Assembly (NCBI RefSeq): GCF_024172165.1
Contig: NZ_JAMZEB010000002.1
Location: 10,266,501-10,330,500, forward strand
Direction: 5' to 3'
Source of the DNA: Nonomuraea thailandensis
GTDB taxonomy: Bacteria > Actinomycetota > Actinomycetes > Streptosporangiales > Streptosporangiaceae
Length of the DNA: 64,000 nucleotides
In this document: positions 16,976-25,728 of the stretch, in pieces
How positions within the stretch are numbered: position 1 is the stretch's first letter
Layout: every line of letters starts with the position of its first letter
Position numbers and translations under genes: made by a program
The notes under the pieces: generated by a model
The model's input: only the letters and a program-made list of their open reading frames with translations
The model's database searches: none
What the model was told of the DNA's origin: nothing

Positions 16976-17998
16976 ATGCTCGAATTGCGGCGTTTGGTCC
17001 TGATCTGCGAGTTCGCGAGGAAGGGCAGCATCGCGGCGACGGCCGAGTCGCTCGGTTACAGCCCGTCCGCGGTCTCCCAGCAACTGGCCGCGCTCGAACG
17101 CGAGACCGGCACGGCCCTGATCGACAGGACGGCGCGCAGCGCCGAGCTGACCGACGCGGGCCGGCGGCTGGTCCTGCATGCCGAGCGCATCCTTTCGATG
17201 GTGGAGGAGGCGGAGTCCGACCTGTCCGCGCACGCGGGCAAGCCCGCGGGGCGCGTCGTGGTGACCGCCTTCCCGACGGCGGCGGTGGCGTTCGCGCCGG
17301 CGCTGGCCCGCTCGCTGCGCCGCCACACCGAGCTGACGCTCCGGCTGGGCCAGAGCAGGTCAGGGCGCGGCATGCGCGAGGTGCAGTCCGGCGAGGTCGA
17401 CATCGCGCTCGTGGACGACTGGTACGGCGGCGTGCGCGACAGCGAGACCCTGCGGGTCTTCCCGCTGCTGCGCGACCCCCTCGTGCTCGTGGTGCCGCGC
17501 AAGCACCGCCTGGCCGACCCCGAGGTGCCACTCGACCTGCGCGAGCTGCGCGACGAGCCGTGGATGGCCACGCCCGACGGCGAGCCCTCGCGGCTGGCGG
17601 TGGACCGCCTGCTGGTGGACGTGGGTGGCACGCGGCCGACGCCGTGGGAGTTCGAAGGTCTGGGAACCATCCTCTCGCTGGTCGCCAAGGGCATCGGCAT
17701 CGCCGCCGTGCCCGCGCTCGCTCTGGCCGCCGGGGTCCGGGGCCTGGCCGTACGGCAGTTCCCCGGCAATCCCGTCGGGCGGGACGTGCACGCCGTGGCG
17801 CGCGGGTCCAGCGTGCACCGGCCGTCGGTGTCGGTGACCCTGCGGGCCATCCACGTGGCCGCCCGCTACCTGGCCGCCGATCTGGACCCCGTGCGTCCCG
17901 CCGAGCGGTCCCGCGACAGCGGGCCGGCCGTCGAGGAGCTGCTGCGCGAGCCGGTGCGCTCGGCGAGCGACGTGGTGGGCCGCTCCTTCGGGGAGTGA
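16976..17998 (+). CDS. LysR family transcriptional regulator
   Basis: A 340-residue LysR regulator. The winged helix reads FARKGSIAATAESLGYSPSAVSQQLAALERETG in pieces, followed by a periplasmic-binding-like effector domain. An AAGGA lies 8 bases before the ATG. It is divergent from the aminotransferase gene and probably controls it. The last 40 or so residues extend beyond the usual 300-residue length, and the 3' end carries a 16-base sequence that is repeated 28 bases downstream. Confidence 0.9.
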   Translation: MLELRRLVLICEFARKGSIAATAESLGYSPSAVSQQLAALERETGTALIDRTARSAELTDAGRRLVLHAERILSMVEEAESDLSAHAGKPAGRVVVTAFPTAAVAFAPALARSLRRHTELTLRLGQSRSGRGMREVQSGEVDIALVDDWYGGVRDSETLRVFPLLRDPLVLVVPRKHRLADPEVPLDLRELRDEPWMATPDGEPSRLAVDRLLVDVGGTRPTPWEFEGLGTILSLVAKGIGIAAVPALALAAGVRGLAVRQFPGNPVGRDVHAVARGSSVHRPSVSVTLRAIHVAARYLAADLDPVRPAERSRDSGPAVEELLREPVRSASDVVGRSFGE

Positions 17999-18021
17999 AC
18001 CCTCCGGCCGCTCCTTCGGGG
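17978..18021. repeat. 28-bp-period imperfect tandem duplication across the LysR stop
   Basis: GGCCGCTCCTTCGGGG occurs at 17978-17993 and again at 18006-18021, and the following bases also match in part. The repeat spans the LysR stop codon at 17996-17998. It is a small local duplication, not a hairpin. Confidence 0.7.
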
Positions 18022-18057
18022 CGTGGACCCCGCGGGGACGCGATAACGTCTGCGCCT

Positions 18058-18729
18058 ATGGCGCCGACGTACGACATCGAGCAGCTCCTGCTCTCCCAGC
18101 CCAGCATCCGTACGGTCGCGGGTGTCGACGAGGTGGGCCGCGGCGCGTGGGCCGGGCCCGTCACGGTCTGCGCGGTCGTCACCGACCTGACCGGCCCGCC
18201 GGCCGGGCTGACCGACTCCAAGCAGGTCTCCGAGGCCAAGCGCGGCCCGCTGGCCCTGGAGCTGGCCGCGTGGGCGGCCGGCATCGGCTACGGCGAGGCC
18301 ACTCACGAGGAGATCGACAGGGTCGGCATGACCGAGGCGCTGCGCAGGGCCGCGCGCAGGGCGCTGGAATCGCTCCCCGCCCGCCCCGACGCGGTGATCC
18401 TCGACGGCAAGCACGACTACATCGGCGCTCCGTGGCCGGTGCGGCTCGAAGTCAGGGGCGACGCGGCGAGCATCTCGGTGGCCGCCGCCTCCGTGCTGGC
18501 CAAGGTGCGGCGCGATGCGTACATGGCGACGATCGGCTGCAAGGAGTACGGCTTCGCGGAGAACGCCGGTTACCCGTCGCCCGTGCACCAGGAGGCCCTC
18601 GCCCGGCTGGGGCCGACTCCGCATCATCGGCTTTCATGGTCATACCTTGACGAGCTGCCCCAGTGGCGGCATCTCAAGCATCATCGTGATCCATTGGCGG
18701 GCGAGGGGCAGGAAAGCCTCTTCGCCTAG
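18058..18729 (+). CDS. rnhB: Ribonuclease HII
   Basis: A 223-residue RNase HII that cleaves RNA in RNA-DNA hybrids and at single embedded ribonucleotides. The metal-binding DEVGRG opens near residue 24 (VAGVDEVGRGAWAGPV); further acidic residues are in ILDGKHDY and in the RRDAYM block after SVAAASVLAKV. The C-terminus YPSPVHQEALARLGPTPHHRLSW is typical. ATG at 18058 gives a normal family start. It is usually near rplS and lepB in actinobacteria; here it lies alone between a LysR gene and a luciferase-like gene, which is unusual. Confidence 0.95.
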   Translation: MAPTYDIEQLLLSQPSIRTVAGVDEVGRGAWAGPVTVCAVVTDLTGPPAGLTDSKQVSEAKRGPLALELAAWAAGIGYGEATHEEIDRVGMTEALRRAARRALESLPARPDAVILDGKHDYIGAPWPVRLEVRGDAASISVAAASVLAKVRRDAYMATIGCKEYGFAENAGYPSPVHQEALARLGPTPHHRLSWSYLDELPQWRHLKHHRDPLAGEGQESLFA

Positions 18730-18789
18730 CCCGTCAAGGTTCGCGCGTGCCTGCGGCGATCCTGGCGGTGATCGGCCATCATTCGAGGA

Positions 18790-19761
18790 ATGCGGATCGG
18801 GATCTTTGTCGTCGCCGGGCTGTTCCCCGGGCAGGAGCCTGGGCGGGTGCTCGCGAACGCCGTCGAGTGGATCGTGGCGGCCGAGGAGGCCGGGTTCGAC
18901 GACGCGTGGATCGCCGAGCACCACTTCATGCCGTACGGGGTGTGCCCGTCGCCGGCGACGCTGGCCGCGGTCGCGATCGGCAGGACCACGCGCATCGGGC
19001 TCGGCACGGCCGTGAGCGTGCTGTCCACGCAGCACCCCGTCGCGCTGGCCGAGCAGGCCGCCATGTTGCACCACCTGTCCGGCGGGCGGTTCACGCTCGG
19101 CGTGGGCAGGGGCGGGCCGTGGGTGGACCTGGAGGTGTTCGGGACCGGGCTCGAGCGGTACGAGCGCGGCTTCGCCGAATCGCTCGACCTGCTCCTCGAC
19201 GCCCTGTCGGGCGGGTCCGTGGCCGCTGACGGGGAGTTCTTCCGGTTCAGGGAGGTGCCGATGGTGCCCCCTGCGCGGATGCGGCCGGTGGTCGCGTGCA
19301 CCTCCGAGGGGACCGTCGAGCTGGCCGCCGCGCGCGGGCTGCCCATGCTCCTGGGGATGCACATCGGCGACGAGGACAAGGCCGCCCTGGTCAAGCGGTA
19401 CGGGGGCGGAGCGGGGGCCGGGCACGTGGCGGCGGGGCTGGCGTACGTGGCCGACTCGACGAAGGAGGCGGTGCGTGAGCTGAAGGCGGCGATGCCCGCC
19501 TGGCTCGGGCCCGGGCTGGCCGGGTACGTGCCGGTGGACGATCGGCCGCGCAAGGTGCGGGATGTCGGTGAATATGTGGATCTGTTGACGAAGATCCATC
19601 CGGTGGGGTCCGCCGCGCACTGTGCCGAGACGTTGCTGCGCACCCGGGAGAGCACCGGCATCGAGCACTTCGTCCTGCTCGTGGAGGGGATGGGGGAGCA
19701 CCAGCGGACGCTGGCGAACATCAGGAGGTTCGGCGCAGAGGTCCTGCCCATGCTGCGCTGA
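18790..19761 (+). CDS. LLM class flavin/F420-dependent oxidoreductase
   Basis: A 323-residue luciferase-like protein. It shows the EEAGFDDAWIAEHHF block with the His pair near residue 43, the IGLGTAVSVLSTQHPVALAEQAAMLHHLSGGRF segment in pieces, and GVGRGGPWVDLEVFG. This is closest to the group of bacterial-luciferase alpha-like oxidoreductases. Cofactor (FMN or F420) and substrate are not decidable. The ATG has a GAGGA 5 bases upstream. A strong hairpin follows directly at the stop. Confidence 0.86.
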   Translation: MRIGIFVVAGLFPGQEPGRVLANAVEWIVAAEEAGFDDAWIAEHHFMPYGVCPSPATLAAVAIGRTTRIGLGTAVSVLSTQHPVALAEQAAMLHHLSGGRFTLGVGRGGPWVDLEVFGTGLERYERGFAESLDLLLDALSGGSVAADGEFFRFREVPMVPPARMRPVVACTSEGTVELAAARGLPMLLGMHIGDEDKAALVKRYGGGAGAGHVAAGLAYVADSTKEAVRELKAAMPAWLGPGLAGYVPVDDRPRKVRDVGEYVDLLTKIHPVGSAAHCAETLLRTRESTGIEHFVLLVEGMGEHQRTLANIRRFGAEVLPMLR

Positions 19762-19762
19762 C

Positions 19763-19795
19763 CAGGTGAGCCGGGCCCGCGGCCCGGCTCACCTG
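19763..19795. terminator. Bidirectional 15-bp perfect hairpin between convergent genes
   Basis: A 15-bp perfect stem (19763-19777 with 19781-19795) and a CGC loop lie between the luciferase-like gene (stop 19761) and the leftward gene ending at 19804. There is no T-run, as is common for actinobacterial hairpin terminators. The position fits a terminator for both genes. Confidence 0.75.
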
Positions 19796-19803
19796 ACGGG
19801 TGC

Positions 19804-20190
19804 TCAGCAGTCGACGAGCTCCGGCTTCTGGTTGAGGATCTGAGCGCGCGGGGTGACGAAGTCGGCCAGGGCCTTCGTCGCCGCCGGGTCGAAGACGGCC
19901 ACCCGGTGGCAGTTCTGGAAGGCCAGGCGCACGCCGTAGTGGCGCTCCAGCGCGCCCCGCATGGAGTCGCTCGCCAGGCAGCGCAGGAGCTGGCCGCGGG
20001 CCTCCTCGGACGGCGGCGGCACCTCGTTGTCGGCGAACTCGGCCCCGCTGTGCTCACGCTGCTTGACCAGCTCGCTGATCAGCGACCACGCGTAGGGCAG
20101 TGAATCGCGGACGCAGGCGAGGAACGCCGCGTCGTCCACCTCACCGGCTCTGGCCTGGTCGAGCAGATCGTTCGGAACGGTCAGCGACAT
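19804..20190 (-). CDS. SCO5389-like conserved actinobacterial protein
   Basis: A 128-residue protein that I recognise as the SCO5389-type family: start MSLTVPNDLLDQARAGEVDDAAF, then RDSLPYAWSLISELV, the RGQLLRCLASDSMRGALERHYGVRLAFQNC region and a C-terminal QKPELVDC. It is small, soluble and conserved in actinomycetes, with no known activity. A GAGAGGAG ribosome binding site supports ATG 20190 over a longer start. It converges on the luciferase-like gene across a hairpin. Family name is from memory. Confidence 0.7.
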   Translation of the reverse strand: MSLTVPNDLLDQARAGEVDDAAFLACVRDSLPYAWSLISELVKQREHSGAEFADNEVPPPSEEARGQLLRCLASDSMRGALERHYGVRLAFQNCHRVAVFDPAATKALADFVTPRAQILNQKPELVDC

Positions 20191-20290
20191 GCTGTCTCCT
20201 CTCGAAGGGGGGTTCACCTTGACGCTAGGTCGCCGCGAGGAAGCGCTCCAGAATCCTTGCGGGGACAGTCGTGTGCTCTTGACGGCTCGG

Positions 20291-21220
20291 TCAGGGGCCG
20301 TAGACGAAGCCGGGGTCCACCTGGCCGGCGAGGTCGGCGCCGGTGCGCTCGTTGGCCCAGGCGCGGGCGTTGCGCAGGTGGAACTCCACGGTCTGGCGGC
20401 CGAAGCGGGCCCAGTCCTTCTCCTGCTCGTCGAGGGTCTTGCGGAGCAGCGCCAGGGCGTCGGAATTGGCCGGCTCCAGGTCGTCGAGCGTGAAGTGGCG
20501 GCCCTGCTCCATCGCGCGGACGGCCGCGGAGTGCTCCATCCAGGTGAGCAGGTCGTCGCCCACGTGCTCGCGCAGGAAGTCGACGTCGGGCGGGCCGTGC
20601 ACCTTGTTGCCGACCACGGCCAGGGCCACGTCGTACCTGGAGGCGTACTCGCGGTACTGCTGGTAGACGCTGATGCCCTGCCGGGTGGGCTCGGCCACCA
20701 GGAACGTCAGGTCGAAGCGGGTGAACAGGCCGCTGGCGAAGGAGTCGGCTCCGGCGGTCATGTCCACCACGACGTACTCGCCGGGGCCGTCGATCAGATG
20801 GTTGAGCAGCAGCTCCACCGCGCCGACCTTCGAGTGGTAGCAGGCGACGCCCAGGTCGTCCTCGCTGAAGGGGCCCGTGGCGAGCAGGCGCAGGCCGTCG
20901 GGGGTGGTCAGGCCGTACGGGTCGGTGGCCAGGTCCTCGAAGCTCAGGAGCGTGGAGCCGCGGCCGGGCGGGGTCGTCTTGACCATGACCTCGGCCGACG
21001 GGATGCGCGGGTTGGCGCCGCGCAGGCGGTCCTTGATCTCGGTGAGGTGGGCGCCGAGGGGCTCCGGCTGCCCGTCCAGGCCGAGCACCAGGGCCAGGTG
21101 CTGGTTGATGTCGGCGTCCATGGCCACCACGGGGGCGCCCTGGGCTGCCACGTGCCGGGCGAACAGGGCCGACATCGTCGTCTTGCCGCTGCCGCCCTTT
21201 CCGACGAACGCCACTCTCAC
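20291..21220 (-). CDS. MinD/CooC-like P-loop ATPase
   Basis: A 309-residue deviant-Walker ATPase: GKGGSGKTT at residues 6-14 and the DADINQHLAL block near 37. The layout resembles CooC, the nickel-insertase ATPase of CO dehydrogenase, and other MinD/ParA-type metal or partition proteins. GTG at 21220 has GGAG six bases upstream and gives the usual MRVAFVGKGGSGKTT start; a longer reading from 21274 is possible but less likely. No nickel enzyme, hydrogenase or partition partner lies nearby, so its client is unknown. It is followed on the same strand by the SCO5389-like gene. Confidence 0.8.
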   Translation of the reverse strand: MRVAFVGKGGSGKTTMSALFARHVAAQGAPVVAMDADINQHLALVLGLDGQPEPLGAHLTEIKDRLRGANPRIPSAEVMVKTTPPGRGSTLLSFEDLATDPYGLTTPDGLRLLATGPFSEDDLGVACYHSKVGAVELLLNHLIDGPGEYVVVDMTAGADSFASGLFTRFDLTFLVAEPTRQGISVYQQYREYASRYDVALAVVGNKVHGPPDVDFLREHVGDDLLTWMEHSAAVRAMEQGRHFTLDDLEPANSDALALLRKTLDEQEKDWARFGRQTVEFHLRNARAWANERTGADLAGQVDPGFVYGP

Positions 21221-21409
21221 TGTCTGCTCCAGATGAGGATGAAAATCGTTTCCGTTCGGGACGGTCACCATCATGCCACAGCCCGCGTTCGGCCGGGGCG
21301 ATTTCGGCGCGCGGGCGGCCCGCCCGCTCGTACTGTGGCGGAGTCGCGGCGGCGGGCGGCAGGCGTGCGGGTCGTGGGTGTGCGTGCGTGCGGGGCGGAG
21401 TGCCGCGCG

Positions 21410-22786
21410 TCAGGCGCAGGTGGCGTCCAGGTTGAGCGGGGAGTCGGGCTCCGGGGTGGCCGACGGGGAGCGGGTCGGGGCCGTCTTGGTGGAGGCGTGC
21501 TCCTCAAGGGCGTCGGAGACCTTGCGGCGCATCAGGTACCAGTCCGGGTCGGCGGTGTTGATGAGCGGCGGGACGAAGTTGAGGCTGCGGATCCTGGCGT
21601 TCTTGACCTTCTGCGACAGGTCCACGACCGCGGGCAGCAGATCCTGGGGGAGGTCGGTGGAGATGGCGCGCTTGGTGGCGGCGGCGAGGCGTTCGAAGCT
21701 GTTGAGCACGGTGATCGGGTCGGCCTGCTTGGCCACGGCGTTGAGCAGGCACTTCTGCCGTCCCATGCGCACGTAGTCGTCGCTGTCGGTGCGCGAGCGG
21801 CCGTACCAGAGGGCTTCCTGGCCGGACAGCTTGCGGGTGCCGGCGGGGAGCAGGCCCTCGCGGTGGCGGCCGTACACGATGGGCTCCCTGATGGTGACCT
21901 GCACGCCGCCCATGGCGTCGACGAGCTCCGCGAAGCCCTTCATGTCCACCATGGCGTAGTGGCTCACGGGGATGCCGAGGATGTCGGAGACGGTCTGCTT
22001 GAGCAGCGTGGGGCCGCGCCGGCCCTTCGCCGCGCCGGGCACCAGCTCCGGGTGGTCCTCGGCGTACTGGAAGACCTCGTTGAGCAGGCCGGGGGTGTCG
22101 GGGCCGCCGCCGGTGAAGCCGAACGGGAAGGCCTCCCTGGCCGGACCCTCGGGGAGCTGCACCTGCTGGAGGTTGCGCGGCAGGCCGAACAGGACGGTGG
22201 CGCCCGTCTGCACGTCCACGCTGGCCACGGTCATGCTGTCGGTGCGCACGCCCGGCCGGCTGGGCGCGGAGTCGCCGCCGAGGAGCAGGAAGTTCACCCG
22301 CTCGGCCCCGTTCCACGGGTCCTGCGACAGCACCGGGGCGGCGGTGTTGCTGGGCGAGAACAGGGTGTTGACGACGTCACGCGACAGGTACGCCAGCCGC
22401 GCCGCGTACGCCGTGGGCGCCAGGACCAGCGCGCACAGCGCGATGGCCAGGGTGGTGCTCAGGAACCGGCCGACGGTGTCGGAGCGGGCGGGCCGCACCA
22501 GCAGGAACGACCAGATGATCACGCTGGTCCACAGGAGCGCGATCACCACCAGCGCGACCGTGAGCCAGATGAGCCACCTGGGCTGGACGGCCAGCGACAG
22601 GAGGTGGGTGCTGAAGGCGGTGAACACGGTCAGCACGGCGGCCAGCATCACCACGTAGGCGGCCATGAGCGCCAGACCGGTCCTGCGCCGCTCGGCGGCC
22701 AGGTGCGCGACCCCCCACAACAGGGCCGAGGCCAGGGTGAGTGCGATGCTCGCCCCCAGGCCGAAACGTCGATCTTCTCCCATCAT
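21410..22786 (-). CDS. LytR-CpsA-Psr (LCP) protein with four N-terminal membrane helices
   Basis: A 458-residue LCP protein, the family that attaches glycopolymers to peptidoglycan via undecaprenyl phosphate. The LCP domain begins around residue 160 with VNFLLLGGDSAPSRPGVRTDSMTV, then the Arg/Asp-rich RNLQQVQLPEGPAREAFP and the WYGRSRTDSDDYVRMGRQ block. The N-terminal 140 residues hold about four hydrophobic helices (near 12-30, 38-60, 70-96 and 108-130), where most LCP proteins have one. It is divergent from the membrane-anchored methyltransferase. A second LCP gene sits at 51341. Confidence 0.88.
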   Translation of the reverse strand: MMGEDRRFGLGASIALTLASALLWGVAHLAAERRRTGLALMAAYVVMLAAVLTVFTAFSTHLLSLAVQPRWLIWLTVALVVIALLWTSVIIWSFLLVRPARSDTVGRFLSTTLAIALCALVLAPTAYAARLAYLSRDVVNTLFSPSNTAAPVLSQDPWNGAERVNFLLLGGDSAPSRPGVRTDSMTVASVDVQTGATVLFGLPRNLQQVQLPEGPAREAFPFGFTGGGPDTPGLLNEVFQYAEDHPELVPGAAKGRRGPTLLKQTVSDILGIPVSHYAMVDMKGFAELVDAMGGVQVTIREPIVYGRHREGLLPAGTRKLSGQEALWYGRSRTDSDDYVRMGRQKCLLNAVAKQADPITVLNSFERLAAATKRAISTDLPQDLLPAVVDLSQKVKNARIRSLNFVPPLINTADPDWYLMRRKVSDALEEHASTKTAPTRSPSATPEPDSPLNLDATCA

Positions 22787-22838
22787 CCCTGGTCAAACCC
22801 CCATTGTGTGCCCATCCCAGTGACCTTAGTAAGGGGAT

Positions 22839-23648
22839 GTGCGTGATAGGCGGTACGTAAGGGAATGCTTCGGTCAAATGCCCGTCAAGACCACCTTGAG
22901 ATATGACGTGAATGTGAGCAAGCGACACGGCAGCTACGGGTTCGACGCGCCCTGGGCACCGGCCGGTCTCATCCTCGGTGCGACCGTGCTGGCGGGCCTG
23001 GCGGCGGCCTCCTTCGCCCTCGACATCCTCGCCGCAGGTCTCGCGTTCCTGTTCGGCGCGCTCTACACCCTGGCCAGCGCGGCGAGTCACCTCTACACGA
23101 CGCGGCGCGGCAGGTTCGCGGTCTGGGAAGCGGAGCTCCAGCGGCTGAGCGGCGACGAGCGGCTGCTCGACCTGGGCTGCGGCAGGGGAGCGGTGCTGCT
23201 GCTCGCGGCCCAGCGGCTGGAGAAGGGCAGGGCGACCGGCGTCGACCTGTGGCGCGCCAGGGGCCGGTCAGGCCATGCCGAGCCGGTGACCAGGGCGAAC
23301 GCCGAGGCGGAAGGCGTCTCGGAGCGGGTGGAGCTGGTCACCGGCGACCTGCGTGACCTGCCGTTCGGCGACGAGGCGTTCGACGTGGTGGTGTCGAGCC
23401 AGGCCCTGCACGACCTCGACGGCGGCGAAGGGCGCGAGAAGGCGGTGCGGGAGGCGTACCGGGTGCTGCGGCCGGGCGGGCTGATGCTGCTCGCCGACCT
23501 CCGGCACACCGCCGACTACGAGGAGACGCTGCGCGGGCTCGGCGTGGTCGACGTGCGGCGACGGGACGCGGGCTGGCGGTTCTGGTACGGCGGGCCGTGG
23601 TCCGCCACCTGCGTCGTGGAGGCCAGGAAACCCTCCAGTAGCGCGTAG
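22839..23648 (+). CDS. Membrane-anchored SAM-dependent methyltransferase
   Basis: A 269-residue protein with two N-terminal hydrophobic helices (LILGATVLAGLAAASFAL and an adjoining segment, about residues 43-85). The class I methyltransferase core follows: motif I LLDLGCGRGAVLLLAAQ, the acidic motif II region VELVTGDLRDLPFGDEAFDVV and the YRVLRPGGLMLL post-motif. It resembles small-molecule or lipid methyltransferases. The start is uncertain: GTG 22839, ATG 22878 and GTG 22914 are all in frame, and none has an ideal ribosome binding site. The substrate may be a membrane lipid or quinone, but that is only inferred from the anchor. Confidence 0.78.
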   Translation: MRDRRYVRECFGQMPVKTTLRYDVNVSKRHGSYGFDAPWAPAGLILGATVLAGLAAASFALDILAAGLAFLFGALYTLASAASHLYTTRRGRFAVWEAELQRLSGDERLLDLGCGRGAVLLLAAQRLEKGRATGVDLWRARGRSGHAEPVTRANAEAEGVSERVELVTGDLRDLPFGDEAFDVVVSSQALHDLDGGEGREKAVREAYRVLRPGGLMLLADLRHTADYEETLRGLGVVDVRRRDAGWRFWYGGPWSATCVVEARKPSSSA

Positions 23649-23688
23649 AAAGCGTTTGCCCGCCGCTCGTGGGGTATCCGGAGGTGCC

Positions 23689-25125
23689 ATGAGCGACGTG
23701 GAAACCGGCACCGTCACCACCAAGGTGCCCGCGCGGCTGGACCGGCTGCCGTGGTCACGCTGGCACTGGATGATCGTCATCGGGCTCGGCACCGTCTGGA
23801 TCCTCGACGGGCTCGAGGTCACCATCGTCGGGAACCTGTCGGCGCAGCTCGCCAAGCCGGGCAGCGGCCTGGACATCACCCAGGCGCAGGTCGCGGGCCT
23901 GGCCGCCGCTCTCTACGTGGCCGGCGCCTGCACGGGCGCGCTGTTCTTCGGCTGGCTGACCGACCGGTTCGGCAGGAAGAAGCTGTTCATCATCACGCTG
24001 GTCGTGTACCTGGTGGCGACGCTGCTGACCGCGTTCTCGTTCAGCGCGTGGTGGTTCTTCCTGTTCAGGTTCATGACGGGGTTCGGGATCGGCGGCGAGT
24101 ACGCGGCCATCAACTCCGCCATCGACGAGCTCATCCCGAGCCGGCACCGGGGGCGCATCGACATCATCATCAACGGCAGCTACTGGCTCGGCGCGGCGGG
24201 CGGCGCGCTGCTGACCGTGCCGCTGCTGAACGACCTGCCGGTCAACATCGGCTGGCGGGTCGCGTTCGGGCTGGGCGTGGTGCTGGGCCTGGCCATCCTC
24301 CTCGTACGGCGGAACGTGCCGGAGAGCCCCCGCTGGATGTTCATCCACGGCAGGGAACGCGAGGCCGAACGCCTGGTGGACGACATCGAGGACCAGATCG
24401 GCAAGGACGACCTGCCGGAGCCCGAGCAGTCGATCACCATCCACCAGCGCAAGTCGATCGGGTTCGTCCGGATCGCGCACACGATGGTGGCCCTCTATCC
24501 CAAGCGCACGGTGCTGGGGCTCTCGCTCTTCATCGGGCAGGCGTTCCTCTACAACGCGATCACCTTCGGGTACGCGCAGATCCTGTCCACGTTCTTCCAG
24601 ATCGACACGCACACGGGCTACTACTTCGCCGTCATCGCGATCGGGAACTTCCTCGGCCCCCTGCTGCTCGGCCACCTCTTCGACACCGTGGGCAGGGTCC
24701 CCATGATCTCGGCCACGTACATCGGGTCCGGGGTGCTCCTGCTGGGCACGGCGTGGCTGTTCAACGAGGGCATGCTCACCGCGGTCACGCTGACGGCGTG
24801 CTGGTCGGTGGTGCTGTTCGTGGCCTCGGCCGGGGCGAGCTCGGCCTACCTGACGGTCAGCGAGATCTTCCCGATGGAGACCAGGGCGATGGCCATCGCG
24901 TTCTTCTTCGCGATCGGCACGGCGGCCGGCGGCATCGCGGGGCCGCTGGTGTTCTCCTCGCTGGTGGAGAGCGGGGTGCCGGGGGACACGGCGCTCGCGT
25001 TCGCCATCGGCGCGATCATCATGATCGCCGCCGGGCTGGTCGAGCTGTTCCTCGGGGTCAAGGCCGAGCGCAAGGGGCTGGAGGCCATCGCCGCGCCGCT
25101 CTCCACCGCGAGCGGCGGCTCATGA
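23689..25125 (+). CDS. MFS transporter
   Basis: A 478-residue major facilitator with twelve predicted membrane helices. It has the DRFGRKKLFI loop 2-3 signature, the RFMTGFGIGGEYAAINSAIDELIPSRHRG block of the metabolite:H+ symporter/sugar-porter branch, and VPESPRWMF at the end of helix 6. This branch carries organic acids, sugars or aromatic compounds; the substrate is not readable. ATG 23689 has GGAGGTGCC just before it. Its stop overlaps the stop of the convergent thymidylate-synthase-fold gene by 6 bases. Confidence 0.9.
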   Translation: MSDVETGTVTTKVPARLDRLPWSRWHWMIVIGLGTVWILDGLEVTIVGNLSAQLAKPGSGLDITQAQVAGLAAALYVAGACTGALFFGWLTDRFGRKKLFIITLVVYLVATLLTAFSFSAWWFFLFRFMTGFGIGGEYAAINSAIDELIPSRHRGRIDIIINGSYWLGAAGGALLTVPLLNDLPVNIGWRVAFGLGVVLGLAILLVRRNVPESPRWMFIHGREREAERLVDDIEDQIGKDDLPEPEQSITIHQRKSIGFVRIAHTMVALYPKRTVLGLSLFIGQAFLYNAITFGYAQILSTFFQIDTHTGYYFAVIAIGNFLGPLLLGHLFDTVGRVPMISATYIGSGVLLLGTAWLFNEGMLTAVTLTACWSVVLFVASAGASSAYLTVSEIFPMETRAMAIAFFFAIGTAAGGIAGPLVFSSLVESGVPGDTALAFAIGAIIMIAAGLVELFLGVKAERKGLEAIAAPLSTASGGS

Positions 25126-25728
25126 CAGGGGCCGCCACATCACCGGGAACACCCGCGGGCTGTCGGACAGGTAGAGATGCGGCACGTCCACGAACACCCG
25201 CATCGGCCCCCGTTCCACCTCCAGCTTCGCGGCCATCGCCGCGTGCACGTCGGCGAGCGGCAGGTAGTTGAGGTAGCTGGTGTAGGCGTTCTGGGAGCGG
25301 AAGGTCGCGGTCATCAGCAGCGCGCCCTCCCTGATCCGGAACGCCAGCCCGATCAGGCACGGCACCGAGTCGTACCCCTCGCCGGGCGTGGTCAGCGAGA
25401 TCCACGCGCTCTTGCTGTACGGCTTGACCCGCAGCAGGTCGGCCGCCCAGCCGAGCTGGCCGCCGATCCTCGCCCCGTAGCTGTACTTGAACGGCGGCAC
25501 CACCGTCTGCTCGCTGAACTTCCTGCGGTACAGCGCCAGCCGGTCCGTGTCGCCGTACCGCGCGATGATCGGGTCGTCCCCGCTGACCCGCGCGATCTCG
25601 AACAGCACGGACGGCGCCTCGATGACCGGACCCCGATCGTCGTCGGCGAGCGTGCCCGCCGACCATACATGGCGCATCAACCTGATCCACGCCTCCCCAC
25701 ACGACGCCCATTCTGCTGGGCCGGGCAT
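25120..25728 (-). CDS. Thymidylate-synthase-fold protein (divergent, partner of the 4-TM protein)
   Basis: A 202-residue protein I would place in the thymidylate-synthase fold by residue pattern. YGAR (84-87) and Gln91 precede a conserved dinucleotide-like region; VPC has the nucleophile Cys124; FRSQNA has Arg144 and Ser145 with Asn147 where TS has Asp; Asn154 follows; and VPHLY has His184 and Tyr186. These match the TS residues for catalytic Cys, phosphate Arg, Asn177 and the His/Tyr pair, but key Asp169 becomes Asn. It is shorter than TS (about 264). The start ATG directly follows the stop of the membrane-protein gene, with GGAGGG as ribosome binding site. The family call is mine and needs a structural check. 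Confidence 0.6.
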   Translation of the reverse strand: MPGPAEWASCGEAWIRLMRHVWSAGTLADDDRGPVIEAPSVLFEIARVSGDDPIIARYGDTDRLALYRRKFSEQTVVPPFKYSYGARIGGQLGWAADLLRVKPYSKSAWISLTTPGEGYDSVPCLIGLAFRIREGALLMTATFRSQNAYTSYLNYLPLADVHAAMAAKLEVERGPMRVFVDVPHLYLSDSPRVFPVMWRPLS

